Part shown: in pieces, positions 53,859 to 64,000 of the stretch
Position numbering within the stretch: the stretch's first letter is position 1
Layout of the letters: every line of letters begins with the position of its first letter
DNA from: Sulfitobacter sp. HNIBRBA3233
GTDB lineage: Bacteria > Pseudomonadota > Alphaproteobacteria > Rhodobacterales > Rhodobacteraceae
Direction: 5' to 3'
Length of the DNA: 64,000 nt
NCBI RefSeq assembly: GCF_040149665.1
Contig: NZ_JBEFLP010000002.1
Location: 1 to 64,000, forward strand
The notes under the pieces: generated by a model
Database searches by the model: none
The model's input: the letters and a program-made list of their open reading frames with translations, nothing else
Told to the model about the DNA's origin: nothing
Made by a program: the position numbers and the translations under genes

Positions 53859-55502
53859 ATGATCGATCCCAGTCAGGATCGCTTCGGCTCGGCTGGCTTT
53901 GCCGATGCGCGTATGCGTCGGCGAGCAGGCCTCTACAGGAAGCAAGGAGCCTATATCGGCCACGACGCTGCTGGACGTCCGTGTTTTTCAGACCAGCAGA
54001 GTGCATTGCTCGTGACAGGCGGAGCAAGAAGTTTGAAGGGCAGTCTCGTCCAACCATTTTTGATAGACGGATGCATTTGCGGGACACATGGTCATCACCA
54101 CATCGTGCTACTGGACTGGAAAGGACAGGATGGAGCAATCGCCGCTCTTCAAGTCCGTCATGGCCGTCACGCCTATTACTTCAACCCAAGAAAACAGCGT
54201 GGAATGCCCGCCCATAGGTTCGACGCCTTGGGACATCTTGAGGCGAAGTCTCCGACGCTCCTGCCAGACGCGATGGTCTTCGCGTCCAACTGGACGCCCG
54301 AAACCGATCCCAAGGCGGCTTATTTCCAGCAATGGGCGCAGAAGATCAACGTAGCGATTTCCGTCACGTATGCTCGGACAATCGGACCTGTCACGCTTCC
54401 GGTCATGGCTGACAAAGTCGCCGTACTCGGCGATCTGACTGAGGAATGGTTGTCGTTTCAGTATGAGATTTCAATTCAACCCGAGCCGCAAATCCGAGAA
54501 GTCGCGACCCTGATAGAGCGGGTTCAGTCGGGCGAATTCAAGGGTGGTGGATGGGATGGCATCAAGGGTGAACTCTCTAAGAGCTATGCTTGCATGCTCG
54601 ATCCCCAACTTCGCGAAGCCCTATCTCCGCCGTTCGATTTTTCGTTCGACATGCTGACTGAAGAAGGCAGTCCTTCTTGTCTCGTCTCGATCATGGAGGA
54701 CCTTGAATATGCCGAAACGTCCGGTCCGATTGTGCGGACACTTTTCTCGACGGCGCTACTGCACAAGCGTAGAGCCATAGCTGCTAGACCTCAGTTCTGG
54801 GTCTTGCAGGAGATCGGAAACATCGGAGCTTGGCCGCTCGCGGAGTCGCTGGCGACCATTGGTGCGGGCTATGGCATTCGCCCCGCATACGTCGTGCAAT
54901 CCACCCGACAGCTCGAAAACCTGAAACGCGGTGCCAGCACCGTCATTCCTAACTCTTGCGGGACGCAGATTTATCTGGGGACACGCTCCGCCGAACAGGC
55001 ACGGATCATCCAGAGCCAGCTCGGGCGAATGACCGTTGAGTATGTCGATCAAGCCGCAGTTGGGCGCGCCGAAGCTGCCCGATCAAGTGCGATCACCAAG
55101 ATGATCTTGGGGCAAGGCGATCCCGTTCTGACGATGATGGAAGCCGGTCACCAAGAGTGCTTGGCGCAGCAAACCGTTAAGATGGGGCGTGAGCTTCGAG
55201 GGATCGATGAAATTCTCGGAGAGAAGAACGGCCAAGCGTTTGTCTTTATGCCAGGCGTACTGGCAAAGCCCGCCTACCTGACAATTCGACCGTATTGGCA
55301 GCGGCGCGATCTCGCAGGGCTCTATCTCGGCGATCCGTTTCACTCCAAGCCTGGCACCGTGGAAATCTCCACGTTTTTCGGGCAGCGCCATCGAAAAGTC
55401 GTCACCGAAAGAGTGCCGCGACGCCTCAGGGATTGGCCGCAGTACCGCGAAAGCGGCCAGTGGTCCTACGTGAGTGGCTACCGGCCTCAACCTTCAAACT
55501 AA
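53859..55502 (+). CDS. VirD4/TraG-like coupling protein, soluble and with degenerate ATPase motifs
   Basis: 547 aa. The N-terminus (RFGSAGFADARMRRRAGLYR) matches the region that follows the membrane helices in VirD4 proteins, but no transmembrane segment is present. The Walker A position reads VTGGARSLKGS (residues 52-62), with Leu59 where Gly is expected. A DWKGQD strand follows, and the second strand reads WVLQEIGNIG where LLDEF is usual, so Gln replaces the Walker B Asp. The TraM-binding-type region (GAGYGIRPAYVVQSTRQLENL) and a late LGTRSAEQARIIQSQLG are well kept. It should link the relaxosome to a helper channel; ATPase activity is doubtful. Confidence 0.85.
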   Translation: MIDPSQDRFGSAGFADARMRRRAGLYRKQGAYIGHDAAGRPCFSDQQSALLVTGGARSLKGSLVQPFLIDGCICGTHGHHHIVLLDWKGQDGAIAALQVRHGRHAYYFNPRKQRGMPAHRFDALGHLEAKSPTLLPDAMVFASNWTPETDPKAAYFQQWAQKINVAISVTYARTIGPVTLPVMADKVAVLGDLTEEWLSFQYEISIQPEPQIREVATLIERVQSGEFKGGGWDGIKGELSKSYACMLDPQLREALSPPFDFSFDMLTEEGSPSCLVSIMEDLEYAETSGPIVRTLFSTALLHKRRAIAARPQFWVLQEIGNIGAWPLAESLATIGAGYGIRPAYVVQSTRQLENLKRGASTVIPNSCGTQIYLGTRSAEQARIIQSQLGRMTVEYVDQAAVGRAEAARSSAITKMILGQGDPVLTMMEAGHQECLAQQTVKMGRELRGIDEILGEKNGQAFVFMPGVLAKPAYLTIRPYWQRRDLAGLYLGDPFHSKPGTVEISTFFGQRHRKVVTERVPRRLRDWPQYRESGQWSYVSGYRPQPSN

Positions 55503-55520
55503 GAGAGAGGAGAATGCGAG

Positions 55521-55832
55521 ATGAGTGATCATCAAGAAGATACAAGCCGACCAATCACGAAGCACCGTGATGGCGCGGTTGAGGTCGCGATATGGCGGCG
55601 AGAGACTGACAACGGCCCCGTCTACAATACAGAGCGCAGCCGATCCTATCGCGATCAGGACGGAAACTGGCAGAATACAAGCGTCATCCCTGAACGTGAT
55701 CTCTTGAAAGCGGCAAGGCTGGATCAGAAAGCCTATGAGAGCATTCAGCAGATGCGCGATCAGGAACGCGCCAAGTATGTAGAGCAGCAAACAGGGAGGC
55801 AGAGAGCCCGCGACCAAGGCCGTGAACGCTAA
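55521..55832 (+). CDS. Small charged protein of the transfer module
   Basis: 103 aa, very hydrophilic. The N-terminal half (GAVEVAIWRRETDNGPVYNTERSRSYRD and DGNWQNT) looks like a small beta-domain found in proteins beside relaxase and coupling genes; the C-terminal half is a charged helix. ATG follows AGAGAGGAGAATGCGAG. It lies 18 bp after the coupling-protein stop, so it is probably co-transcribed. Function unknown. Confidence 0.72.
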   Translation: MSDHQEDTSRPITKHRDGAVEVAIWRRETDNGPVYNTERSRSYRDQDGNWQNTSVIPERDLLKAARLDQKAYESIQQMRDQERAKYVEQQTGRQRARDQGRER

Positions 55833-56050
55833 GGCGAAATTTGGCTGGTGGACTCAATTCATGGTAATATGAACCTAGGTGCTCCGGCCAAAAGCCTCAA
55901 TCAGCAAGCGTTTCACGCTGCATCGCACCAACCGTGATCGGGCCTTCATGCCCATCACGATGAAATTCAAACACGAAACACGCTCAAGCGCGCCGCATCC
56001 TTGCAGACGCGACAGGTCGTTTCGTCCTTGCACGAAAAGGATACCCGTTC

Positions 56051-56383
56051 GTGAAAGATGTTGAAGCCAAGTCTGTATCTGACCTGAACGAAGCCATTGA
56101 AACGGCGATCAACCGACGTTCGACGCCTTCATTGGAAATCGATCTGGAACGCTACCAAGCCTACCTCGATGAACCTGCCTTGTCGCCCGAACAAAAGAAA
56201 GAAATCATTGAGGCGCTTTGGACGATCATCACAGCCTTCGTTCAACTCGGCTTCGGCGTTCATCCAGCCCAACAAGCCTGTGGAAAACCCGGAACACAGC
56301 TTGAACAGGCGGGCTTTTCGGAGTCCACTGAAGTACAATTGGATCAATGCAAACAACAAGATGAAGAAGCGCCTGCGCCATAG
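56051..56383 (+). CDS. Small hypothetical protein upstream of the recombinase
   Basis: Up to 110 aa, mainly helical (SVSDLNEAIETAINRR, PEQKKEIIEALWTIITAFVQLGFGVHP). The frame begins with GTG at 56051. The same frame is open for 30 codons upstream and reads protein-like (GRFVLARKGYPF) but has no start codon after the preceding TGA, so the 5' end may be broken or start unconventionally. It ends 24 bp before the recombinase and may be a directionality or accessory factor (guess). Confidence 0.55.
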   Translation: MKDVEAKSVSDLNEAIETAINRRSTPSLEIDLERYQAYLDEPALSPEQKKEIIEALWTIITAFVQLGFGVHPAQQACGKPGTQLEQAGFSESTEVQLDQCKQQDEEAPAP

Positions 56384-56407
56384 AAGCAGGCGGGAAAGAG
56401 AGGATTC

Positions 56408-58063
<1,656 letters not shown>

Positions 58064-58112
58064 TTCGGGCGACAATCTGGACGCTGCGGGGGGGCTGGGA
58101 TAGACAGGCACC

Positions 58113-58298
58113 ATGGCTCAGAAATCACCACCGGACAGTCGCGGCAAAAGCGGCAAGTCAAAGGCCGCCGCGGATCGCGAAGCGCGCTTGAAACAGGCGC
58201 TCAAGGCCAATATGGCAAGGCGCAAGGCACAGGCCCGCGCACGCGCGCAGGACGATCACACAGGCACGGCGCCCGACGCGCCGGACAAAGGACAGTAA
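58113..58298 (+). CDS. Small basic protein preceding murA
   Basis: 61 aa, Lys/Arg/Ala-rich (KSGKSKAAADREARLKQALKANMARRKAQARARAQ), probably a single disordered-helical nucleic-acid-binding type peptide. It ends 3 bp before murA, so the two are likely co-transcribed. Small proteins like this commonly precede murA in Rhodobacteraceae; function unknown. Confidence 0.7.
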   Translation: MAQKSPPDSRGKSGKSKAAADREARLKQALKANMARRKAQARARAQDDHTGTAPDAPDKGQ

Positions 58299-58301
58299 GT
58301 C

Positions 58302-59573
58302 ATGGATTCCATTCTGGTACGGGGCGGTGGACCGCTTGAAGGGCAAATTCCCATCGCTGGGGCCAAGAACGCCTGCCTGACCCTGATGCCCGCCACGCTG
58401 CTGAGCGAAGAGCCGCTGACCCTGACCAATGCGCCACGCCTGTCGGACATCCGCACCATGACGCAGCTGTTGCAGTCACTGGGCGCCGAGATCACGTCGC
58501 TTCAGGAAGGGCGTGTCATCGCCATGTCCTGCCACGGAGAGATCAACACCCGTGCCGAATACGATATCGTGCGCAAGATGCGCGCCTCGAACCTCGTGCT
58601 CGGCCCGTTGCTCGCGCGCGAAGGATATGCCGAGGTTTCCTTGCCCGGTGGTTGCGCGATCGGCGCGCGCCCGATGGATATACACACGGACGGTCTGGCG
58701 AAAATGGGCGCGGAAATCGATCTGCGCGAGGGGTATCTTTTTGCCAAGGCGGCGGGTGGACGTTTGAAGGGAGCGGTCATCGACTTTCCGTTCGCATCCG
58801 TCGGGGCCACCGAGAACATCATGATGGCCGCAACGCTTGCCAAAGGCACAACGGTGATCAACAACGCCGCGCGCGAGCCCGAGATCGTGGATCTTGCGAC
58901 CTGCCTGCGCGCCATGGGGGCGCATATCGACGGCGACGGCACATCGACCATCACCATCGAAGGGGTGGATCGCCTCGGCGCTGCTACGCATCCCGTTGTT
59001 ACCGACCGCATCGAACTTGGCACCTACATGCTGGCCCCCGCGATCTGCGGGGGGGAGGTGGAGTGCCTGGGCGGCCGGATCGACCTTGTGGGCGCGTTTT
59101 GCGAAAAACTGGACGCGGCCGGTATCGACGTGACGGAGACGGAGAAAGGGCTAAAGGTCCGCCGCCGCAACGGCCGCGTGTCGGCTGTGGATGTCACGAC
59201 CGAGCCGTTCCCCGGCTTCCCGACGGACCTTCAGGCGCAGATGATGGCGCTGATGTGTACCGCAGCCGGCACCGCGACACTCGAAGAGCGGATTTTCGAG
59301 AACCGGTTCATGCATGCGCCCGAACTGATCCGTATGGGGGCAGACATCGAGGTGCAGGGCGGTCGCGCCATCGTCACGGGGGTCGACAAGCTGCGCGGGG
59401 CGCCCGTGATGGCGACCGATCTGCGCGCCTCGGTTTCGCTGATTCTGGCCGGGCTCGCCGCCGAGGGCGAAACCAAGATCTCGCGCGTCTACCATCTGGA
59501 CCGCGGGTATGAACACGTGGTCGCCAAATTGCGCGGCGTGGGCGCGGATATCGAACGGGTGAAAGACACATGA
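58302..59573 (+). CDS. murA: UDP-N-acetylglucosamine 1-carboxyvinyltransferase
   Basis: 423 aa. MurA transfers enolpyruvate from PEP to UDP-GlcNAc, the first committed step of peptidoglycan synthesis. [15 protein letters not shown] contains the catalytic Cys118, in the fosfomycin-target loop, and [13 protein letters not shown] near the start holds the conserved Lys-Asn pair. Length is normal (about 420). Its stop overlaps the DUF2948 gene start by 4 bp. Cytoplasmic. Confidence 0.97.
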   Translation: MDSILVRGGGPLEGQIPIAGAKNACLTLMPATLLSEEPLTLTNAPRLSDIRTMTQLLQSLGAEITSLQEGRVIAMSCHGEINTRAEYDIVRKMRASNLVLGPLLAREGYAEVSLPGGCAIGARPMDIHTDGLAKMGAEIDLREGYLFAKAAGGRLKGAVIDFPFASVGATENIMMAATLAKGTTVINNAAREPEIVDLATCLRAMGAHIDGDGTSTITIEGVDRLGAATHPVVTDRIELGTYMLAPAICGGEVECLGGRIDLVGAFCEKLDAAGIDVTETEKGLKVRRRNGRVSAVDVTTEPFPGFPTDLQAQMMALMCTAAGTATLEERIFENRFMHAPELIRMGADIEVQGGRAIVTGVDKLRGAPVMATDLRASVSLILAGLAAEGETKISRVYHLDRGYEHVVAKLRGVGADIERVKDT

Positions 59574-60040
59574 CCGACGACGCACGTTTCGAGGACGGTC
59601 GCGAGGCGCCGCTCAACCTCGGCGCTATGGATGCCGAGGATTTGCAGGTGATTTCATCGCTCGCACAGGATGCCGTTTTCCCGGCGTCCGAAATGCGCTG
59701 GTTGCGGGCCGAGGGGCGGTTTGCACTCCTGCTGAACCGGATGCGCTGGGAGGACGCGGGCGAGGCGCGCCACGCTCCTGAACGGGTTCAGTCCGTGCTG
59801 ATGTTTTCGAATGTGCAGGCCGTCGCATCGCAGGGGGTGCCGAAGGGCGATGCCGATACGGTTTTGTCGCTGCTCTCCATCGCGTTCGAGCCGACGGATG
59901 CGCCCTCGGGCCATGTGGTGCTGACGCTTGCGGGCGATGGTGCCATACGTCTGTCCGTCGAGGCGCTTGAGGCGACGCTGAAAGATGTCACGCGCCCCTA
60001 TGTGGCACCCTCGCGCAAACGGCCGACCCATCCGGACTGA
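59570..60040 (+). CDS. DUF2948-family protein
   Basis: 156 aa. The opening segments ([23 protein letters not shown] and [21 protein letters not shown]) and the [23 protein letters not shown] end are typical of this alphaproteobacterial family, which regularly sits between murA and hisD. Function unknown. It is translationally coupled to murA (ATGA overlap). Confidence 0.9.
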   Translation: MTDDARFEDGREAPLNLGAMDAEDLQVISSLAQDAVFPASEMRWLRAEGRFALLLNRMRWEDAGEARHAPERVQSVLMFSNVQAVASQGVPKGDADTVLSLLSIAFEPTDAPSGHVVLTLAGDGAIRLSVEALEATLKDVTRPYVAPSRKRPTHPD

Positions 60041-60142
60041 TGATCCTGCCGTCCCGTCGGGGGCCGCCGCGCACTCTGACGCATCCCGTTGCGCGCCACA
60101 GCTTCCGCCCTATCTGCCGCTGACCTAATTACCGGAACCGTC

Positions 60143-61447
60143 ATGCCCCAGTTTCTCGATGCCACCGATCCCGATTTCGAGCCTGCCTTCACCGCCCTGC
60201 TGAGCGCGAAGCGCGAGGAGAGCCCCGATGTGGATGCTGTCGTCGCGGAAATCATCGCCGATGTGCGTGCCCGTGGCGACGCCGCGGTGATCGACTTCAC
60301 CACCCGTTTCGATCGCATTGCACTGACGCCCGATACCCTGCGCATCCGCGCCGAAGAGATCGCGAAAGCGGTCGATGAGGTCCCGCCGGAGGATCGCACG
60401 GCACTGGAACTGGCCGCGGAGCGCATCCGCGCCTACCACGAACGCCAGTTGCCCGAGGATGCGGCATGGACGGACGCGACGGGCGCGCTGCTCGGCTGGC
60501 GCTGGACGCCGGTGTCCGCGGCGGGCCTCTACGTGCCCGGCGGGCTGGCAAGCTATCCCAGCTCCGTCCTGATGAACGCGATCCCGGCCAAGGTCGCCGG
60601 GGTCGAGCGGCTTGCCATGGTCGTGCCGACACCGGACGGGATACTGAACCCGCTGGTGCTGTTGGCCGCGCAGATTTCCGGCGTGGATGAGATCTACCGC
60701 GTTGGCGGGGCGCAGGCCGTAGCGGCGCTGGCCTACGGCACTGAAACCATCGCGCCGGTGGACAAGATCACCGGCCCCGGCAACGCCTTCGTCGCCGCCG
60801 CCAAGCGGCGCGTGTTCGGAAAGGTCGGGATCGACATGATCGCCGGCCCCTCGGAAATTCTGGTCATCGCGGATGCCGACAACGATCCCGACTGGATCGC
60901 CCTCGATCTTCTCAGTCAGGCCGAACATGACGAAAGCGCCCAGTCCATCCTCATCACCACCGACGCCGGTTTCGGACGCGACGTGGCGCAGGCCGTCGAC
61001 CGGCATCTCGAAACCCTGCAACGGGCGCATATCGCCGGACCCAGCTGGCGGGATTTCGGCGCTGTCATCACCGTGCCCGATCTGGCCAGCGCCGCCGCAT
61101 TGTCGAACCGCATTGCGCCCGAACACCTTGAACTCTGCGTCGCCGACCCCGAGGCGCTGTCGAGCAGGATCACCCACGCCGGTGCGATCTTCCTCGGTCA
61201 ATGGACGCCTGAGGCCATCGGCGACTACGTCGGCGGCCCAAACCACGTTCTGCCAACGGCGCGGTCGGCGCGGTTCTCCTCGGGACTGTCGGTGCTCGAT
61301 TTCATGAAGCGCACCACGCTGGCACGGATGACGCCCGACGCGCTTCGCGCCATCGGCCCCGCCGCTGAACGGCTCGCCGCTTCCGAAAGCCTCGAAGCGC
61401 ACGGGCTCTCGGTGACGGCACGCCTGCGCAAGCTCAACGACCGCTGA
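60143..61447 (+). CDS. hisD: Histidinol dehydrogenase
   Basis: 434 aa. HisD performs the last two steps of histidine synthesis, NAD-dependent oxidation of histidinol to histidine. Motifs are GLYVPGGLASYPSSVLMNAIPAKVAG, KITGPGNAFVAAAKRRVFG, IDMIAGPSEILVIAD and the zinc-site SQAEHDESAQ. ATG at 60143 is chosen because the conserved N-terminus begins there; an upstream start adds an unconserved 18 residues. It lies in the murA-DUF2948-hisD-UPF0262 gene string. Confidence 0.96.
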   Translation: MPQFLDATDPDFEPAFTALLSAKREESPDVDAVVAEIIADVRARGDAAVIDFTTRFDRIALTPDTLRIRAEEIAKAVDEVPPEDRTALELAAERIRAYHERQLPEDAAWTDATGALLGWRWTPVSAAGLYVPGGLASYPSSVLMNAIPAKVAGVERLAMVVPTPDGILNPLVLLAAQISGVDEIYRVGGAQAVAALAYGTETIAPVDKITGPGNAFVAAAKRRVFGKVGIDMIAGPSEILVIADADNDPDWIALDLLSQAEHDESAQSILITTDAGFGRDVAQAVDRHLETLQRAHIAGPSWRDFGAVITVPDLASAAALSNRIAPEHLELCVADPEALSSRITHAGAIFLGQWTPEAIGDYVGGPNHVLPTARSARFSSGLSVLDFMKRTTLARMTPDALRAIGPAAERLAASESLEAHGLSVTARLRKLNDR

Positions 61448-61546
61448 CGCAGCCGCTCCCGGGACGCAGCGGCACGGATTGCCCCGCAGGAACCAAGCGG
61501 GTATCACGGGGGCGAACCCCAGCCTTTGCCTGACCGGAGGCCACCG

Positions 61547-62026
61547 ATGGCCCATATCACCCATATCGTCCTCGACGATGCCAACCTGCCGCCGCCCACG
61601 CCCGAAATCGAACAGGAACGGCGGGTCGCGATGTTCGATCTTCTGGAGGACAACTCGTTTGTCCTGCCCCAGCGGGACGGGCGCGACGTGCCGCCCGGGC
61701 CCTATCATCTGGGCCTGTCGATCCGCGAAAAGCGTCTGGTATTCGACGTGGCAACCGAAAACAGCGAAAAGGCGGCGGAGTTCCACCTGTCGCTCGGCCC
61801 CTTCCGGCAGGTGGTGAAGGACTATTTTCAGATCTGCGAAAGCTATTTCGACGCGGTCAAGAAACTGCCGCCCGCCCAGATCGAAACGATCGACATGGCC
61901 CGCCGTGGTATCCACATGGAGGGCAGCCGGGTGCTGCAAGAGCGGCTCGAAGGCAAGGCCGAGATCGACATAGATACCGCGCGACGCCTGTTCACCCTCA
62001 TCTGCGTTCTTCATTTCGGAGGGTGA
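61547..62026 (+). CDS. UPF0262-family protein
   Basis: About 159 aa. Motifs FDLLEDNSFVLP, GPYHLGLSIREKRLVFDV and RRGIHMEGSRVLQERLEGKAEIDIDTARRLFTLICVLHF are characteristic of this alphaproteobacterial family of unknown function. ATG at 61547 follows GGAGGCCACCG. Its TGA overlaps the phosphatase start (GTGA). Confidence 0.93.
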   Translation: MAHITHIVLDDANLPPPTPEIEQERRVAMFDLLEDNSFVLPQRDGRDVPPGPYHLGLSIREKRLVFDVATENSEKAAEFHLSLGPFRQVVKDYFQICESYFDAVKKLPPAQIETIDMARRGIHMEGSRVLQERLEGKAEIDIDTARRLFTLICVLHFGG

Positions 62027-62493
62027 CGGTGCTGCAAGGCTTGCCCCAGTCGGTTCTGTTTTGCTGCGACCACAACGCCGTCCGGTCCCCCATGGCGGAG
62101 GGAATAATGAAGAAGTTCTATGGCCTGGACACCTATGTCCAGTCCGTAGGCGTGAACAACGATCTCGAAATCGACGGTTTCTCAATCGCCGTCTGTCAGG
62201 AAATGGATGTGGAGCTGTCGCGCCACCGCTCGCGCAGTTTCGACGAAATGCAGGAATGGGGCGACGATCTGAGCTCTTTCGATTTGGTCATCGCGTTGTC
62301 GCCCGCCTCCCAGCGCCGCGCGCTGGAGCTGACGCGGTTCTTCCATCTGGAGGTCGAATACTGGCCGATCCTCGACCCCACGGGGTTGGGCGAGACGCGC
62401 GATGCCAAGCTGACGCAATTCCGCGCCGCCCGGGACCAGATCGTTGCGCGCATCACCGAACGCTTCGGCGCGCCGACCAAGCCGCAGGTCTAG
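62023..62493 (+). CDS. Low-molecular-weight phosphotyrosine phosphatase-like protein
   Basis: 156 aa. The P-loop CX5R(S) is present as CDHNAVRS (Cys15, Arg21), and the late DPTGLGETRD segment holds the general-acid region. The family includes protein tyrosine phosphatases and arsenate reductases; which applies here is not decidable. GTG start, translationally coupled to UPF0262. Cytoplasmic. Confidence 0.88.
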   Translation: MTVLQGLPQSVLFCCDHNAVRSPMAEGIMKKFYGLDTYVQSVGVNNDLEIDGFSIAVCQEMDVELSRHRSRSFDEMQEWGDDLSSFDLVIALSPASQRRALELTRFFHLEVEYWPILDPTGLGETRDAKLTQFRAARDQIVARITERFGAPTKPQV

Positions 62494-62596
62494 GCGCAGC
62501 AGGCGCGGACCGCTGGCGCGCAGGGCGCTCTTGACCCGTGCCGGCATGTCGTGTGTTGCTTTGCCGGTGCCTTGACCTCATGAGGGGGAGATTTCC

Positions 62597-63001
62597 TTGA
62601 CCGACACCATCCGCGCCTATTTCGATGCCTTCAACGCCGGTGACACCGATGCGATGCTGGACTGCCTGTCAGACGACGTCGCCCATCACGTCAACGAGGG
62701 CAACATTCGCCGCGGCAAGCCCGCTTTCGCCGAGTTTTGCGCGCATATGTCCAGATGCTACGACGAGACTCTGACCGATATCGTCCTGTTCGAGGCCGAA
62801 GGCGGCACACGCGCGGCGGCCGAATATATCGTCGACGGGACCTATCTGGAAACGGATGACGGGCTGCCACAGGCACATGGCCAGCGGTATCGTCTGCCCG
62901 CCGGGTCCTTCTTCGATCTGGAAGACGGAAAGATCACCCGCGTCACCACGCGCTACAACCTGTCGGACTGGATCGGTCAGGTGACGGGCGGTAATGGCTG
63001 A
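62597..63001 (+). CDS. NTF2-like/SnoaL-type small protein
   Basis: 134 aa. The sequence IRAYFDAFNAGDTDAMLDCLSDDVAHHVNEG is the NTF2/ketosteroid-isomerase fold start, and DLEDGKITRVTTRYNLSDW is its usual end. A role as isomerase or ligand-binding protein is possible but not assigned. The start codon is TTG, preceded by GGGGGAGA. It overlaps the GNAT gene by 8 bp. Confidence 0.88.
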   Translation: MTDTIRAYFDAFNAGDTDAMLDCLSDDVAHHVNEGNIRRGKPAFAEFCAHMSRCYDETLTDIVLFEAEGGTRAAAEYIVDGTYLETDDGLPQAHGQRYRLPAGSFFDLEDGKITRVTTRYNLSDWIGQVTGGNG

Positions 63002-63584
63002 TCTGTCGACTCGTGTCCTGACGGGCGCGGCACTGGAGCGGGCGCTGGACGACGTCGCGCGTCTGCGGATTTCGGTCTTTGCCGACTGGCCCTATCTCTA
63101 CGACGGTGATCTGGCCTACGAGCGGCAATACCTCCAGACCTACCGCGATACGGCCCAAGCCGTGCTGGTCGGTGCCTTTGACGGCGACAGGCTTGTCGGG
63201 GCCAGCACCGGCACGCCCCTGACCGATCACGCGGATGATTTCGCGGCGGCATTCGCGGGCACCGCGCTTGATCTCGAAGACATCTTTTACTGCGCTGAAA
63301 GCATCCTCTTGTCCGCCTATCGGGGGCAGGGGATCGGACACAGGTTTTTCGACCTGCGCGAGGCGCACGCGCGCGCCAATGGATTCTCGAAATCCTGTTT
63401 CTGCGCCGTCATCCGCCCCGAAGACCATCCCGACAGGCCGGCGGACTACCAGCCGCTGGACCGATTCTGGCGCGCGCGCGGCTATGCGCCTCTTGACGGA
63501 GTGGTGGCCCATTTCGATTGGAAGGATCACGGGCAGGAGGCTGCCACGCGCAAACCGCTACAGTTCTGGATTCGCGATCTTTAG
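62994..63584 (+). CDS. GNAT-family N-acetyltransferase
   Basis: 196 aa. The acetyl-CoA motif is ESILLSAYRGQGIGHRFFDLREAHARANGF; the N-terminal half contains RLRISVFADWPYLYDGDLAYE and later FWRARGYAPLDGVVAHFDW. It probably acetylates a small amine or protein. It is coupled to the NTF2-like gene and followed by a strong terminator. Confidence 0.9.
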   Translation: MADLSTRVLTGAALERALDDVARLRISVFADWPYLYDGDLAYERQYLQTYRDTAQAVLVGAFDGDRLVGASTGTPLTDHADDFAAAFAGTALDLEDIFYCAESILLSAYRGQGIGHRFFDLREAHARANGFSKSCFCAVIRPEDHPDRPADYQPLDRFWRARGYAPLDGVVAHFDWKDHGQEAATRKPLQFWIRDL

Positions 63585-63594
63585 GTGAATGGGC

Positions 63595-63625
63595 CGCCCC
63601 GTGTCGCCGCTGGGCGACAGGGGCG
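63595..63625. terminator. Hairpin between convergent GNAT and lipoprotein genes
   Basis: CGCCCC-g-TGTCGCC pairs with GGCGACA-GGGGCG around loop GCTG: 13 bp with one bulged G. Its position between convergent stops fits a shared terminator. Confidence 0.7.
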
Positions 63626-63645
63626 CAAACCGCCGCTGCTTGCGC

Positions 63646-64000
63646 TCAGCTGCAGACCCGTGTGGCGCTTTCGCCAAAGGCTTTCCACGTCGACCAGAAA
63701 GCATTGTCCGACGCCCGGTCGGACTGTCGCCAAACCTGCAGCTTGTGGGGATCCTTGAACGCTTTCACGCCGCGCCGCTGTTCGCTGCCCGAAAGCTCCT
63801 TGTCCGCAACTGCTTGGATACAGCCGCATTTCTGGCTGGTCGCGCCACGGCGGTCCTGTGCCAGACAGGCGCGCTGGATCGGGCCCGTCGCATAAAGCTG
63901 CGTTGGCGCGAGATATCCGCGCGTACTGTAGGAAGTCTTGTGCCCGCCACCACAGGCGGCCAATGTTGCCAGCGCCACAAGCGCCACTGCAATGCGTTTC
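63646..64000 (-). CDS. Small lipoprotein, 5' end just outside the window
   Basis: The visible frame reads KRIAVALVALATLAACGGG at the N-terminus, a lipoprotein signal with lipobox LAAC, followed by a roughly 100-residue Cys-containing domain (ACLAQDRRGATSQKCGCIQAVADKELSGSEQRRGVKAFKDP). The last base of the window is G where an ATG would end, so the start codon is probably cut by two bases. A GTG at 63987 is internal to the signal and not the start. Function unknown. Confidence 0.8.
   Translation of the reverse strand, partial: KRIAVALVALATLAACGGGHKTSYSTRGYLAPTQLYATGPIQRACLAQDRRGATSQKCGCIQAVADKELSGSEQRRGVKAFKDPHKLQVWRQSDRASDNAFWSTWKAFGESATRVCS

Noticed and set aside
53859..56383. Evidence for a full conjugative system
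   Set aside because: Only a coupling-like protein and small accessory genes are present; no VirB-type channel or ATPase genes occur in the element.

Overview
ORGANISM. The window looks like the high-GC chromosome of a Rhodobacteraceae (Roseobacter-type) alphaproteobacterium. The order murA, DUF2948, hisD, UPF0262, small phosphatase next to tRNA-Thr, the UdgX/radical-SAM pair and the biotin-carboxylase-linked pxp operon all fit that group; this rests on family knowledge, not a search. LAYOUT. (1) 0.4-4.3 kb: a periplasmic aldehyde oxidoreductase operon (paoABC type). (2) 4.5-10.9 kb: a long ABC-exporter-like protein with a C-terminal cyclic-nucleotide domain, divergent from a class III nucleotidyl cyclase/ATPase/TPR protein, a plausible cAMP producer/consumer pair. 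(3) 10.9-17.8 kb: peroxide and haem enzymes (DyP-type peroxidase, unknown partner, catalase-like protein, SMP-30 lactonase-like protein, KatG). (4) 18.1-23.5 kb: pxpA-accB-accC-pxpB-pxpC with a divergent LysR regulator. (5) 23.6-33.8 kb: a large RTX protein, UdgX with its radical-SAM partner, CreA, a lytic transglycosylase lipoprotein and a beta-lactamase-fold serine hydrolase. (6) 33.94-57.95 kb: a 24-kb integrative and mobilizable element (IME) inserted at the 3' end of tRNA-Thr(GGU). (7) 58-64 kb: core chromosome again (murA, DUF2948, hisD, UPF0262, small phosphatase, NTF2-like, GNAT, lipoprotein). THE IME. It is bounded by an 8-bp repeat (GATGGTGC) and carries a large serine recombinase, MobC, a relaxase and a VirD4-like coupling protein, but no type IV secretion channel, so it should depend on a helper. 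Its cargo is conflict-related: a type I restriction-modification operon with a PrrC anticodon nuclease between hsdS and hsdR (nuclease triad visible), an ArdC antirestriction protein, a three-gene translationally coupled operon (HTH-ASCH regulator, PIN-GNAT-PUA-like fusion, P-loop kinase-like protein) that I do not recognise as a named system, a metallopeptidase/HTH pair, and a roughly 0.5-kb stretch of consecutive perfect hairpins between the hsd operon and the peptidase gene that looks like a structured RNA. HOW THE PARTS MAY WORK TOGETHER. In the integrated form the transfer genes are split between the two ends (mobC and relaxase left; small membrane proteins, VirD4-like protein and recombinase right). 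Joining the ends at the repeat makes them one co-oriented unit, with the recombinase reading frame crossing the junction and running into mobC. That would couple excision to expression of the mobilization genes (inference). The best candidates for undescribed biology are the ASCH/PIN-GNAT/kinase operon and the hairpin array, followed by the recombinase-mobC junction and the split, degenerate coupling protein.
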